A DNA stretch of 64,000 nt from Gluconobacter sp. Dm-62 (GCF_018256155.1 NZ_JAERLY010000002.1:434001-498000); one strand, 5' to 3'; positions 43,576-52,712 are shown, numbered from the stretch's first letter. Notes: a model not told the origin generated them from the sequence alone. Translations and numbers: made by a program.

Positions 43576-45708
43576 ATGCAAAACTCTGAGAGGAATTTTT
43601 CTTCCGGAATGGATAGGTTATTTTCTTCGATTGCTATGCCTACCGGCTTATCCTCTTTGAGGAAGTGGCTCCCGGGATCTGATATCGGATTAGCGCTTTC
43701 AGTATCTGCATTACTATCTATACTTGTTCTTCCATTGCCGACATTGGTATTGGATGTGGGGTTATCACTATCAATCACGCTTTCAATTCTAGTGTTGATG
43801 GTGGCATTGTTTTTGAATAGACCATTGGATTTTACGTCGTTTCCAACATTGTTGCTGTTAACGACACTGTTACGGCTTTCTTTAGAGGTGGCAACTACTC
43901 GTCTTATTTTAAGCCATGGGTACGAAGGAACGTATGCCGCGGGGCATGTTGTTGCGGCTTTCGGCGGCTTTTTGATGGGCGGAGATGTTGTTATCGGAGC
44001 CATCCTATTTTCGATACTTTTGGTTGTTAACTTCATGGTTATTACCAAGGGTTCGGGACGTATCGCAGAAGTGGCAGCCCGATTTTCTCTTGATTCTATG
44101 CCAGGGAAGCAGATGGCAATTGATGCTGAACTGGCTTCAGGTGCGATTACGGATTCCAAAGCACGCCACAAGCGTAAAGAGCTGGAAGAAGAAAGCGGTT
44201 TTTATGGCGCAATGGACGGTGCAGCTAAGTTTGTACGTGGTGATGCGATTGCCAGTTTGATTATAACGGCGATTAATATTGTTGGAGGACTAACAATAGG
44301 CGTCATTCGGCACGGGATGTTGATATCCGATGCGGCCACAGCATTTACGACCTTAACAATCGGCGATGGTCTGGTCTCACAAATACCAGCTCTCTTGGTT
44401 TCCACGGCTTCCGGTATAGTTGTAACTAAAGGTGGAACCGAAGGGGGAGCCGATGTGGCCTTGGTGAGGCAATTGGGGGGAAATCCTAAGCCACTTGCTT
44501 TGGCGTCTGGATCTGCTGCTGTCTTGGCTTTGATGCCGGGTTTGCCGACATTTCCCTTTCTGTTTCTAGCAGTTTTGACCGCCGCTGCGTCATGGATGAG
44601 GTACCGTATGCCGGTTAATGATAAAAATAATGGGGAAGATACGGTTGTGCTTCCTGAAAATACTGCCCCCGCAGAGGCGCCGATATCAGAAAGCCTTAAA
44701 GTGGATTTACTTCGACTTGAGTTGGGATTTAATTTGCTGGCAATCGCCAGTGGAGAAGGTGCCCGGCTAACAGAAAAAATTAAAATACTTCGCAGAACCA
44801 TTGCAAGTGACATGGGGTTTGTTTTGCCTCCAGTCCGTATCCAAGATAACCTCGGCTTGGCTCCGGATTGTTATTCGGTTTCTATTAAAGAGATAAAAGT
44901 TGGTGATGGAGAAGTTAAGCTAAACAAGCTTTTGGCCATGGACCCTCGCGGTGGAGAGCCTAATATCGAAGGTGAAAAGACAAGGGAACCCGCATTTGGT
45001 TTGCCTGCTTTGTGGATCGACCAAAACTTGCGTGAAAATGCTATTATCCAGGGATATACTGTTGTTGACCCGGCTAGTGTAATTATTACCCATTTAACCG
45101 AGTTGGTTAAAGAAAATATGGCTGACCTTCTTTCTTATGCTGAAACACAAAAGTTAATAGATGAGATGCCGCGTGAGCAACAGAAACTAGTAGTGGACTT
45201 AATTCCATCTCAGATATCTATCAGTACCGTTCAAAGAACGCTTCAATCCTTACTTGACGAAAGGGTATCGATTCGTGACCTGACGACTATCTTGGAGGCC
45301 TTGCAAGAGGGGTGCAGTCTTGGCTTGAAGACAGTATCAGCTTTAGTCGCTCACGTTCGGACCCGGCTGGCTCGCCAAATTAGTGCTTCAGCTACCGGTC
45401 CGCATGGTTACATCCCAATTTTATCGTTAAGTCCGGAATGGGAAGTATTTATTTTTGATCATTTATCGAGTTCAGTAGACGAAAAACAAATTAATTTTCC
45501 ACCATCAAAAATGAATGAATTTGTATCGAGAGTGAAATTTGCTCTTGATAACGCTGTAAGGCAAGGAGAGACACCTATTCTCCTCGTTCCAAGAGTTATT
45601 CGTATTCCTATTAGAAGAATAATGGAACGGATACAGCCATCTATAGCTGTCGTGGCACAAGAAGAAATTTTTCCGCGAGTAAAAATTCGTACAGTGGGAT
45701 CAATTTGA
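43576..45708 (+). CDS. flhA: Flagellar export gate protein FlhA
   Basis: A 710-residue export-gate protein. Eight hydrophobic segments fill about residues 35-330, with the FHIPEP-like region GRIAEVAARFSLDSMPGKQM. The cytoplasmic half follows with LELGFNLLAIA and ALWIDQNLRENA. Length is typical. It is the last recognisable flagellar gene here; fliI, fliP, fliQ, fliR and flhB are not in the window. The ATG follows GGAAGAAATAAA. Confidence 0.95.
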   Translation: MQNSERNFSSGMDRLFSSIAMPTGLSSLRKWLPGSDIGLALSVSALLSILVLPLPTLVLDVGLSLSITLSILVLMVALFLNRPLDFTSFPTLLLLTTLLRLSLEVATTRLILSHGYEGTYAAGHVVAAFGGFLMGGDVVIGAILFSILLVVNFMVITKGSGRIAEVAARFSLDSMPGKQMAIDAELASGAITDSKARHKRKELEEESGFYGAMDGAAKFVRGDAIASLIITAINIVGGLTIGVIRHGMLISDAATAFTTLTIGDGLVSQIPALLVSTASGIVVTKGGTEGGADVALVRQLGGNPKPLALASGSAAVLALMPGLPTFPFLFLAVLTAAASWMRYRMPVNDKNNGEDTVVLPENTAPAEAPISESLKVDLLRLELGFNLLAIASGEGARLTEKIKILRRTIASDMGFVLPPVRIQDNLGLAPDCYSVSIKEIKVGDGEVKLNKLLAMDPRGGEPNIEGEKTREPAFGLPALWIDQNLRENAIIQGYTVVDPASVIITHLTELVKENMADLLSYAETQKLIDEMPREQQKLVVDLIPSQISISTVQRTLQSLLDERVSIRDLTTILEALQEGCSLGLKTVSALVAHVRTRLARQISASATGPHGYIPILSLSPEWEVFIFDHLSSSVDEKQINFPPSKMNEFVSRVKFALDNAVRQGETPILLVPRVIRIPIRRIMERIQPSIAVVAQEEIFPRVKIRTVGSI

Positions 45709-46242
45709 TGCATAAAATGTAAGTTAATAAATATATTTATAGAGCTCTGCTATATTTTTTAAATGGTCAGGAAGAATTTTTGAGCCTTATCGCTACATTC
45801 CGTCAGATTATAAGCCTTTTGCGTGCTATGAAAATAAACTCATATTCTGTTTCGAAGCGTAGGGCGTTATTAAATCGCTTTGCGTCATCTTATGAAATTA
45901 GTTTTACCGCTTTATAAGTAAAAAATATCTCCATATCTAAAAATATTCGAATATTATAGTATAAATTTTCATTTGATCAATGGCCTCAACATTGTGAAAA
46001 GCTGTTAGGAAATTTCCTCCGATTGAGGGGAGATACGGTTCTTTTTAGTGTTGCTCCATTTCCAATGACGTACTCAGTTTCTCATTGGGAATGCGTTATT
46101 TCTTTAGATGAGCACATATTATACTCTGAACATCATGGCTCGGTTTGTTCGGAATATCGACGTGTCCCCGAAAGCATTCTGCTATGAAATTTTCTGCTAC
46201 TGAAAAGACTTTCTTCTGATCTTGTGCTGATATAGTTCCGCT
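45709..46242. other. AT-rich noncoding region between flhA and nadK
   Basis: 534 bases, strongly AT-rich at first and without a recognised gene. It contains a possible 45-codon ORF (45780-45917) and, near the nadK start, a short minus-strand ORF (46096-46284) that I do not trust. The sequence could be decayed flagellar DNA or simply a long spacer with the nadK promoter. Confidence 0.5.
45780..45917 (+). CDS. Possible small ORF after flhA
   Basis: 45 codons starting with TTG, seven bases after AGGA. The translation is basic and partly hydrophobic (SLIATFRQIISLLRAMKI, then SKRRALLNRFASS). No family is recognised. It may be a small protein, a gene remnant or chance. Confidence 0.2.
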   Translation: MSLIATFRQIISLLRAMKINSYSVSKRRALLNRFASSYEISFTAL

Positions 46243-47001
46243 ATGAAAATTCACTTTGTCGCCTCCTATACTGAGCCCGCTCAAACGGCTCTAGCCCGGC
46301 TCTCACAGAAGTACGGAAATGTTCGGCTTCACGATGCAGAGGTCGTAGTCTGCTTGGGCGGGGATGGCTTCATGCTCGAAGCGCTGCATAAAGTGCTGGA
46401 CAGAAGTATTGCTATTTACGGAATGAACTATGGGACGGTCGGATTTTTGATGAATGCCGCTAATGAAGGCGATCTGCTATCACGCCTTGAAAAGGCGCAG
46501 CCTTCGGTTCTTCATCCATTACACATGACTGCCACAACAACTAAAGGTGAGATCAGGAGTGCACTTGCCTTTAACGACGTATTTCTCTTCCGGCAGACAC
46601 GCCAGACATCCCGCATAAAAATTGAGATAGATGGTCGGACGCGGCTCGAAGAGCTTATCTGTGATGGAATAATTGTTTCCACACCTGCGGGATCGACAGC
46701 ATACAATTTGTCTGCTCATGGACCTATTGTGCCATTAAGCGCCAATATTCTTCCTCTTACGCCGATTTCTGCTTTTCGTCCCCGCCGTTGGCGTGGAGCT
46801 CTTCTACCATCATCTGCTGTTGTGAAGCTGACACTTTTGGATACTGACAAAAGAGCTACGGCCGCCGTAGCGGATTTTACGGAAATCCGTGATGTTTCAG
46901 AGGTTATTGTTCGAGAAGACCGGGGACGGCAGGCTACTATCCTGTTCGACCCTGATCATGGTCTCTCTGAACGGATTATTGCGGAGCAATTCGTTGCATA
47001 G
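46243..47001 (+). CDS. nadK: NAD kinase
   Basis: A 252-residue enzyme that makes NADP from NAD. The substrate motif [14 protein letters not shown] is present, with [13 protein letters not shown] and the conserved [19 protein letters not shown]. Length matches short alphaproteobacterial NadK proteins. NADP supply matters for the pentose phosphate and Entner-Doudoroff routes here. It converges with the reductase gene with only three bases between stops. Confidence 0.94.
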   Translation: MKIHFVASYTEPAQTALARLSQKYGNVRLHDAEVVVCLGGDGFMLEALHKVLDRSIAIYGMNYGTVGFLMNAANEGDLLSRLEKAQPSVLHPLHMTATTTKGEIRSALAFNDVFLFRQTRQTSRIKIEIDGRTRLEELICDGIIVSTPAGSTAYNLSAHGPIVPLSANILPLTPISAFRPRRWRGALLPSSAVVKLTLLDTDKRATAAVADFTEIRDVSEVIVREDRGRQATILFDPDHGLSERIIAEQFVA

Positions 47002-47004
47002 GTT

Positions 47005-47937
47005 TCAGATCACTGGGGTCAGAAGTGTTTTATCCGTAAAATAAGCAATCAGATTGTCTACAACCAGTTTGGCCATTGCCGCTCTGGTTTCTACGGTCGC
47101 GGAAGCCTGGTGAGGCTGCAGCACAGTATTTTTCAGTGTAAGGAATGCCGGATTTATGTCTGGTTCGTTTTGAAAAACATCCAGGCCGGCGCCAGCGATC
47201 CGTTTCTCGTGCAATGCATTTAAAAGCGCGCTTTCATCCACCACAGTGCCACGAGCTATATTGATTAAAAAACCATCCTTCCCAAGAGTATCAAGAATAT
47301 CCGCATTAATCATGTTTGCAGAACGCGGTCCTCCAGAGACTGCCAAGATGAGCACGTCACACCAAGTTGCCAACGCCTTTAGATCAGGTTCAAACCGACA
47401 GGGGCTTTCTGTCCGCGCGTGTGAATTGAAATAAGCTACTTCCATGCCAAACACGGAAAGACGTTTGGCAATTGCCTGGCCGATATGACCGAAGCCGACA
47501 ATGCCTACCCGTTTCTCTGTCAGACTGTAGCCCAAGGGGGCCGTTGCAGAGTGCCATTTTCCTGCCCTGACAAACTGATCATTTGTTACTACACCCCGCA
47601 TCAGGGTCATCATCAGGACAATGGCCATGTCAGCAACATCGTCTGTCAGAGTATTCTGCGTCGTAGCGACCCGGATATTTCGGCGTTTAGCTTCCTCTAG
47701 GTCGATGCGGTCGGTCCCTACGCCGTTTACGGATATGACCTCAAGGTTAGGCAGGACATTCATAACCTCGGCAGGAACGCCAGAACCTCCACCGGTTATA
47801 ATGCCGCGAATTTTAGTAGCGTAAGTTTCAAGGGCGTGGAGGGAAGTGAAGGAGTGGACTGTAAAGGATTTCTCCAGCCTTTCTGTCATATTTTCGGAAA
47901 GAGGATCGATTGCGAGAAGGTCGGGACTGGATGACAT
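47005..47937 (-). CDS. 2-hydroxyacid dehydrogenase, 2-ketogluconate reductase type
   Basis: A 310-residue D-2-hydroxyacid dehydrogenase. Seen: the glycine motif GIVGFGHIGQAIAKRL, the catalytic arginine region NIARGTVVDE, the glutamate in DVFQNEP and histidine in QPHQASATVETR. The protein closely resembles the Gluconobacter oxydans cytoplasmic 2-keto-D-gluconate reductase that I recall; glyoxylate/hydroxypyruvate activity is an alternative. The ATG at 47937 has GGAG seven bases upstream; an in-frame GTG-type start further up is less likely. It converges with nadK. Confidence 0.85.
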   Translation of the reverse strand: MSSSPDLLAIDPLSENMTERLEKSFTVHSFTSLHALETYATKIRGIITGGGSGVPAEVMNVLPNLEVISVNGVGTDRIDLEEAKRRNIRVATTQNTLTDDVADMAIVLMMTLMRGVVTNDQFVRAGKWHSATAPLGYSLTEKRVGIVGFGHIGQAIAKRLSVFGMEVAYFNSHARTESPCRFEPDLKALATWCDVLILAVSGGPRSANMINADILDTLGKDGFLINIARGTVVDESALLNALHEKRIAGAGLDVFQNEPDINPAFLTLKNTVLQPHQASATVETRAAMAKLVVDNLIAYFTDKTLLTPVI

Positions 47938-47966
47938 GAGTTTCTCCATTCTGTCCCCCAAGACAA

Positions 47967-48440
47967 TTAGTTTTGGGGCCTAGGGCCAAGTGTAGTTTGA
48001 GCAAGTGCGGCGCAAGCCGCTTCAACATCCTGCCACGTCGTCATGAACCCTGCGTCTGATCCGTAATAGGGGTCAATAACATCCTGTCCGGTACGGTTTG
48101 GAATATGGTCCAGCATAAGCGAAACATGCGTTTTGGATTGGCTTGGTTTCATTCGTGTGAGGATGGCAAGATGAGAGCGGTCGAGCGCGATAATATGATC
48201 AAATCGGTTGAAATCATCTTTGGTGACGAGGCGGGCTCTCAACATAGAGGCGTCCAGGCCTTGGTCAGACGCCACCCTGCATGTTCTCGGATCAGGGGCT
48301 TCGCCTAAATTCCAGCTGCCAGTTGCTGCAGAGTCGATATCAAGCGTCAGGCCACGTCGTTTGGCTTCTCGGCGCATTGCCAGCTCAGCCAGCGGGGAGC
48401 GGCATATGTTGCCTGTACACACAAAGAGGAAACTGGTCAT
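47967..48440 (-). CDS. Low-molecular-weight protein tyrosine phosphatase
   Basis: A 157-residue phosphatase. The active-site loop VCTGNICRSPLAE (C-X5-R-S) lies at the N-terminus and the acid/base aspartate is in VIDPYYG. Bacterial relatives regulate exopolysaccharide kinases or heat-shock factors; no kinase gene is nearby. The ATG at 48440 overlaps the stop of the AEC transporter gene (ATGA), so both are one transcript. Confidence 0.9.
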   Translation of the reverse strand: MTSFLFVCTGNICRSPLAELAMRREAKRRGLTLDIDSAATGSWNLGEAPDPRTCRVASDQGLDASMLRARLVTKDDFNRFDHIIALDRSHLAILTRMKPSQSKTHVSLMLDHIPNRTGQDVIDPYYGSDAGFMTTWQDVEAACAALAQTTLGPRPQN

Positions 48441-49417
48441 GCACCTGTCAGCCAAATGAAAAACGCCATAGTGAGGATTGAACTTAACGTTCCAAAGAAC
48501 AGAACGGATGCAATTTCGCGTTCCAGAACATGATACCGCATGGCAAGGATGACATTGATGGAGGCGCTGGGGATGGCCATGGTGAGCACACTTGCCTGAA
48601 GCGCCGGCAGGGGAAGGTGCCATATTTTGGCGAGGCCGTAGATGATACCTGGGATAACGACGTTCCGGACGCTGACAATGACGCCGACCAAAGGACTGAA
48701 TTTCACCTGACGGGTGAAAAGCACCACGCCTGAAGCAAATAGAGCTGCACCGCCGGTTGTACGACCAAGCAGTTGGAGGGAGCCTTTGAGAAACTGCGGA
48801 AGAAAAGCGCCGGCACTGACCAGAATGAGTGCCAGCATGGGCACCCAGACAACCGGTTCCCGGCAGGAATGGATCAGGTGTCCGAAAAGCTCCCGAAGTT
48901 CATTCCGCGCTTCGCCTTCTGTTTCGACGCGATGGCGTGTGCCGCGGTCATGTCCCATCAGGATCAAAGTGATGGGCAACTGGATCAGATTCATAGCCAA
49001 GGACGCTATTGAGATCGGTACTGAGCTGGCGGGGCCGAAAATCTGTCCGAGAACAGGGATGCCAATGAAGGGAACGGACGGTCCTGTGATGGTCATGGCA
49101 ATCAGGGCGGCTTCACCCAGGCGGCGTTTGAAAACGCCGCGCAGGATGGCAAAAATCACGCCATAGCCCCCAACCATAGCCAGCAGGATCAGAGCGGCCA
49201 CCGGTCCCGCAGCCAGAACCTGGCCTCTTGGTGTGCTGAGGATGGACGCCAGCAATTCCAAGGGGAGCGCGTATAACATGACCAGACGCGTCAGGACACC
49301 AGCCTGCTGGGCATCAAAATCTTTTCGATACGCCGCAAAATATCCAAGTCCCAGCGTCACGAGAATCGGGAGAATGGACTGAACGATCGTCAGCAGCAGG
49401 GCAGGCGAATTCGTCAT
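48437..49417 (-). CDS. AEC-family transporter (auxin efflux carrier type)
   Basis: A 326-residue membrane protein with about ten hydrophobic segments, including QSILPILVTLGLGYFAAYRK at the start and the second half starting near LGRTTGGAALFASGVVLF. Related bacterial proteins carry malate, malonate or other organic acids. The ATG at 49417 starts directly before the first membrane segment; a GTG at 49459 adds a polar leader. It is the first gene of a pair with the phosphatase. Confidence 0.85.
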   Translation of the reverse strand: MTNSPALLLTIVQSILPILVTLGLGYFAAYRKDFDAQQAGVLTRLVMLYALPLELLASILSTPRGQVLAAGPVAALILLAMVGGYGVIFAILRGVFKRRLGEAALIAMTITGPSVPFIGIPVLGQIFGPASSVPISIASLAMNLIQLPITLILMGHDRGTRHRVETEGEARNELRELFGHLIHSCREPVVWVPMLALILVSAGAFLPQFLKGSLQLLGRTTGGAALFASGVVLFTRQVKFSPLVGVIVSVRNVVIPGIIYGLAKIWHLPLPALQASVLTMAIPSASINVILAMRYHVLEREIASVLFFGTLSSILTMAFFIWLTGA

Positions 49418-49528
49418 AGGTGACCCATGAAAAAGGAAGTCCGTTCGGGAAAAGATCACCTTTCGTAACGGTCACCCCCACATTCGTCTATCCCTGCGTC
49501 ACATCACAGTTGACCAAAGCTGCGGAGA

Positions 49529-49891
49529 ATGGCTTTGTGGAGTGATCTTGTCCTCTTTCGATCGGTGCCAGATTACGTGATGCAATCCATACTCGATACG
49601 TTGTGGGGTCTGATCCTCGGTCTGCTGGGCGTAATCGTGGCTGGTGTTGCGATTATCGAGGTCATGGCCCGTTCTGTACTCGCCAGTTTAGGGATACAGG
49701 GGAATCCACAGACAGTTCTCCTGTTCCTGCTTCTGGGTGGATTGATTGTGGCATCGTTCAAGATTTTTGGACGGCTCTTTGCGGTCCTGCTGGTCGCTGC
49801 GTTTTCTGTCTACTTCATGCATGTTGTTTTCGGGTTTCTGAGCGATGCGCTCATTCCGGTTCAGACATCGGGTGCGACAACCGATGTCTGA
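49529..49891 (+). CDS. Small hypothetical membrane protein
   Basis: 120 residues, mostly hydrophobic, with three membrane segments (LWGLILGLLGVIVAGVAII, TVLLFLLLGGLIVASFKIF, LFAVLLVAAFSVYFMHVVF). No motif assigns a function. The start at 49529 is in the noncoding gap after the divergent AEC gene; an ATG at 49580 would shorten it. Confidence 0.6.
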   Translation: MALWSDLVLFRSVPDYVMQSILDTLWGLILGLLGVIVAGVAIIEVMARSVLASLGIQGNPQTVLLFLLLGGLIVASFKIFGRLFAVLLVAAFSVYFMHVVFGFLSDALIPVQTSGATTDV

Positions 49892-49911
49892 ACCTTCTCT
49901 GGTCTGACAGT

Positions 49912-51819
49912 TTAACTCTTCGGTGTCTGGATGATGCTGATCAGGGTTGCTACGATTTCCGGATCTGCGAGAGTCGACAGATCACCAAATCCTTCTGTTT
50001 CTCCACAGGCGATCTTGCGGAGCAGGCGCCGAACGCTTTTTCCAGAACGTGTCTTGGGAAGATCGGGCACGACATGAATACGTTCGGGGGCGGCATAGCG
50101 TCCCACCTTTGATGTGATGGCCTTTGCCGCCCGGAGGTGCAGGTCTTCCGGGGCATCTGCGCGCGGTACAACATAAACGACAATTCCCTGTCCCTTGAGG
50201 TCATGGGGAATGCCAATCGCAGCGCTCTCTGCGATTGCCAGATCAGCCGCTAATGCGTCTTCGATTTCGGCAGATCCGATCCGGTGTCCAGAGACATTGA
50301 TGACATCGTCCACACGCCCGGTAATCCAGTAATAACCGTCCTCGTCGCGTCGGGCGCCGTCCCCTGTGAAGTAATATCCGGAGTAAGGTTGAAGATAGGT
50401 GCGCTCGAAAAGCGCGTCATCGTTCCAGATGGTAAGGGCGCGGCCGGGCCAGGATCCCTGCAGGCAAAGTACGCCCTCCGTGGCACCTGCCTTAGGAGCG
50501 CCACGTTCGTCCAGAAGAACAGGATGGACGCCGGGGAGGGGAAGCGTGGCAGATGCTGGTTTTTCCTGTACGGCACCCGGGACAGGCGAAATCATGATCC
50601 CGCCGCTTTCCGTCTGCCACCAAGTATCAACGAAGGCACAGCGGCCGCCACCGACATGGTCGTTGAACCAGGACCAGGCTTCTTGGCTAATAGGTTCGCC
50701 GACAGTTCCCAGAACCCGCAATGAAGAAAGGTCGTGGCGCTGCACAACGTCGTTACCTTCACGCATGAGGGCGCGGATGGCGGTAGGGGACGTGTAGAAT
50801 GTCGTGACCTTGTGATCCTGGATCACATTCCACCAGCGACCTGGGGCTGGATAGGAGGGCATGCCTTCAAACAGAAGGATTGTCCCTCCATTCAGCAAGG
50901 GACCGTAAACGGCATAGGTATGGCCGGTAATCCAGCCGATATCGGCTGTACACCAGAAGATGTCTCCTTCCTGATGGTCGAAAACCAGCTCATGCGTATA
51001 GGACGCCCAGACCAGATACCCTCCGGTACCATGTACGATTCCTTTGGGCTTTCCGGTACTGCCCGAAGTGTAAAGCAGGAAAAGCGGCGCAGAGGCGGCC
51101 ATGTCTTGCGGTATGCAGTCAGGAGCAGCTTTGTCCACGAGAGGGGAAAGCCACCTGTCCCGTCCCGTCGTCATGCTGACGTCATCTTCCGTCACGCTCA
51201 CGACCAGAACGTGGCTGACAGCAAGCGTTTCCGGGCGGAGATCAAGTGCGCTATCAAGGGTGGTCTTGAAGGGAATCCGTTTGGCGCCGCGTCGACCGAC
51301 ATTGGCGGTAATGACCAGAATTGCCCCACTGTCAGCAAGCCTGTCGGCAATGGCTTCAGGAGAGAAGCCGCCAAAAAGAACTACATGGATCGCTCCGATC
51401 CGTGCGCAGGCGAGCATTGCGATGAGGCCTTCGGGAACGGAAGGCAGATGGATGGCCACCCGATCACCTGTCCGAACACCCTGTTCCCGCAGAACATTTG
51501 CGAGACGGCAAACACGCTCATGGAGCGTTCGGTAAGTGAATGTCAGAACCCGACCAGCTTCTTCAGCCTGCCACACAAGGGCGTTCTGATCGCCGCGTGT
51601 CGCCAGGTGCCGATCCAGGCAGTTGACGCTCGCATTCAGTATCCCGTCAGGAAACCAGCCATGCTCTTCACACAGAATCCGACTTGGGTTTGCAGTCCAC
51701 GTCAGTCTTCTGCTCTCATTCTTCCAGTAAAGCCCGGGCTCGGCAGCGGCACGTTCCACCCGCGCCGTATAGTCCGCCGGAGAAAGACGGAATGTATGAG
51801 GGTGAGACGAGAGGGGCAT
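49912..51819 (-). CDS. acs: Acetyl-CoA synthetase
   Basis: A 635-residue AMP-forming enzyme that activates acetate (or propionate). Motifs: LYTSGSTGKPKGIVHG, FVDTWWQTESGG, TGDGARRDEDGYYWITGR and, near the C-terminus, LPKTRSGKSVRRLLR, holding the lysine that acetylation controls. Length is close to E. coli Acs. In acetic acid bacteria it lets cells use or detoxify acetate. The ATG at 51819 is preferred; a GTG 21 bases earlier is possible. It is followed by tRNA-Arg upstream on the same strand. Confidence 0.93.
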   Translation of the reverse strand: MPLSSHPHTFRLSPADYTARVERAAAEPGLYWKNESRRLTWTANPSRILCEEHGWFPDGILNASVNCLDRHLATRGDQNALVWQAEEAGRVLTFTYRTLHERVCRLANVLREQGVRTGDRVAIHLPSVPEGLIAMLACARIGAIHVVLFGGFSPEAIADRLADSGAILVITANVGRRGAKRIPFKTTLDSALDLRPETLAVSHVLVVSVTEDDVSMTTGRDRWLSPLVDKAAPDCIPQDMAASAPLFLLYTSGSTGKPKGIVHGTGGYLVWASYTHELVFDHQEGDIFWCTADIGWITGHTYAVYGPLLNGGTILLFEGMPSYPAPGRWWNVIQDHKVTTFYTSPTAIRALMREGNDVVQRHDLSSLRVLGTVGEPISQEAWSWFNDHVGGGRCAFVDTWWQTESGGIMISPVPGAVQEKPASATLPLPGVHPVLLDERGAPKAGATEGVLCLQGSWPGRALTIWNDDALFERTYLQPYSGYYFTGDGARRDEDGYYWITGRVDDVINVSGHRIGSAEIEDALAADLAIAESAAIGIPHDLKGQGIVVYVVPRADAPEDLHLRAAKAITSKVGRYAAPERIHVVPDLPKTRSGKSVRRLLRKIACGETEGFGDLSTLADPEIVATLISIIQTPKS

Positions 51820-51985
51820 AGACCTGAAAACCTTACGCACGAAAGACGAACGCCATATAGCGAATGTGTCGTTATATTCGGCTTGGAAGATCGGAAATAG
51901 GGAGAATTTTTCCTGTAGAATCCGAAAACGCGAAGCGTCTCAACACTTCAGTATGAGTTAAAAAACGCAGGCATCTGGAATGATA

Positions 51986-52297
51986 TGGTGTCCGCGAGAG
52001 GATTCGAACCTCCGGCCCCAGGATTCTTACCACTTCGGTTTTCACCGCCATGCACTGAAGCATGTTTGTGGTCTGGACTGTCTCTTCACCACAGCTACGA
52101 AAACGAAGCCAAGGTGTCGCCCGTACAGTCTCTACACCTTCGTTCCAGCGCACCGAAACGCTTGGCTCGGGATTGGCACGATCGAGATGATCAGAGCGTT
52201 CCCCGAATTTGAGCGAATCCACCATGCGGTTTCCCATCATGGCGCCCAATTCGAAACCTTAGGAATCCTGTGCTCTATCCTGCTGAGCTACGCGGAC
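51986..52297 (-). tRNA. tRNA-Arg (CCT), interrupted by a group I intron
   Basis: Two exons form a normal tRNA: acceptor GTCCGCG (52297-52291) pairs with CGCGGAC (51996-51990), discriminator A, encoded CCA at 51988-51986, a D arm with GCTC/GAGC, and a T arm with GGTTCGAATCC. The anticodon stem CAGGA is at the end of exon 1 and TCCTG at the start of exon 2; the loop reads TTCCTAA with anticodon CCT. The 235-base intron sits after base 36. A run of six T residues lies just after the 3' end. Agrobacterium tRNA-Arg(CCU) is known to carry an intron at this site. Confidence 0.95.
52026..52260 (-). ncRNA. Group I self-splicing intron in tRNA-Arg (CCT)
   Basis: The 235-base intron follows the two splice rules: exon 1 ends in T (52261) and the intron ends in G (52026). 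An internal guide GGGAA (52235-52231) pairs with the exon end TTCCT, giving P1 with the required U-G pair at the splice site. P4 pairs TTCGGGG with TCCCGAG; P7 pairs GACTGT (52130-52125) with ACAGTC (52081-52076). The motifs CAATCCCGAGCCAAGCG and AGAGACTGTACGGG match the bacterial tRNA-intron core (IC3-like). It contains no endonuclease ORF. Confidence 0.93.
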
Positions 52298-52712
52298 ACA
52301 CAGCCAAACCGTACTCTGGTTGAAGTGTCTCTGCAACCGTGCCTGTCTTGATGCCTGTGCAAAGCTGAAAATTTACCACGCAGAACGGATATCCGAAGGA
52401 CTGTGATTGGCAGGTGACGTTTATGCTATTTAAACTTTTTCTGCTTATTCTTTCGGGTGCGGCCTTTGCTGTGGCCTTGCGCAGCCCCTTTTTTCCATCA
52501 AAAAGGTGGTCTGTATTTTTGGTAGTACCAAATCCTGAGTAGGGTAGATCGCATTCGCGTCTGGCATCCTACACAATGCTCCTTGAATGGGGTTTTGCAG
52601 GTTTGACTGGGTTGAGAATTGCCATGATCTGCATTGTTTGTGACGACATACTGAAACGGCGTGAGGCTTTCGTCCTTTCTGGTGCGGGGCGCTGACCGTG
52701 GAGGTGAAGATA
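52298..52712 (+). other. Region between tRNA-Arg and the SARP-like regulator
   Basis: 415 bases with one possible short ORF (52423-52542) and no recognised RNA. The promoters of the tRNA gene (minus strand) and the regulator (plus strand) should lie here. A GGTAGTACCA palindrome-like motif is at 52521-52530. Confidence 0.4.
52423..52542 (+). CDS. Possible 39-residue exported peptide
   Basis: ATG preceded by CAGGTGA. The translation starts LFKLFLLILSGAAFAVALR, which looks like a signal peptide or single membrane segment, and ends in a short polar tail. No family is recognised; it may be chance. Confidence 0.3.
   Translation: MLFKLFLLILSGAAFAVALRSPFFPSKRWSVFLVVPNPE

Noticed and set aside
46096-46284. 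Minus-strand 62-codon frame overlapping the nadK start
   Set aside because: It uses an uncertain start, overlaps a conserved gene and shows no recognisable family; kept only as part of the noncoding gap.
50734-51900. Plus-strand frame of 388 codons inside acs
   Set aside because: Acetyl-CoA synthetase on the minus strand is complete and explains the sequence.
52026-52260. Homing endonuclease in the tRNA intron
   Set aside because: The intron is only 235 bases and its frames show no endonuclease motif; all of it is used by the RNA core.
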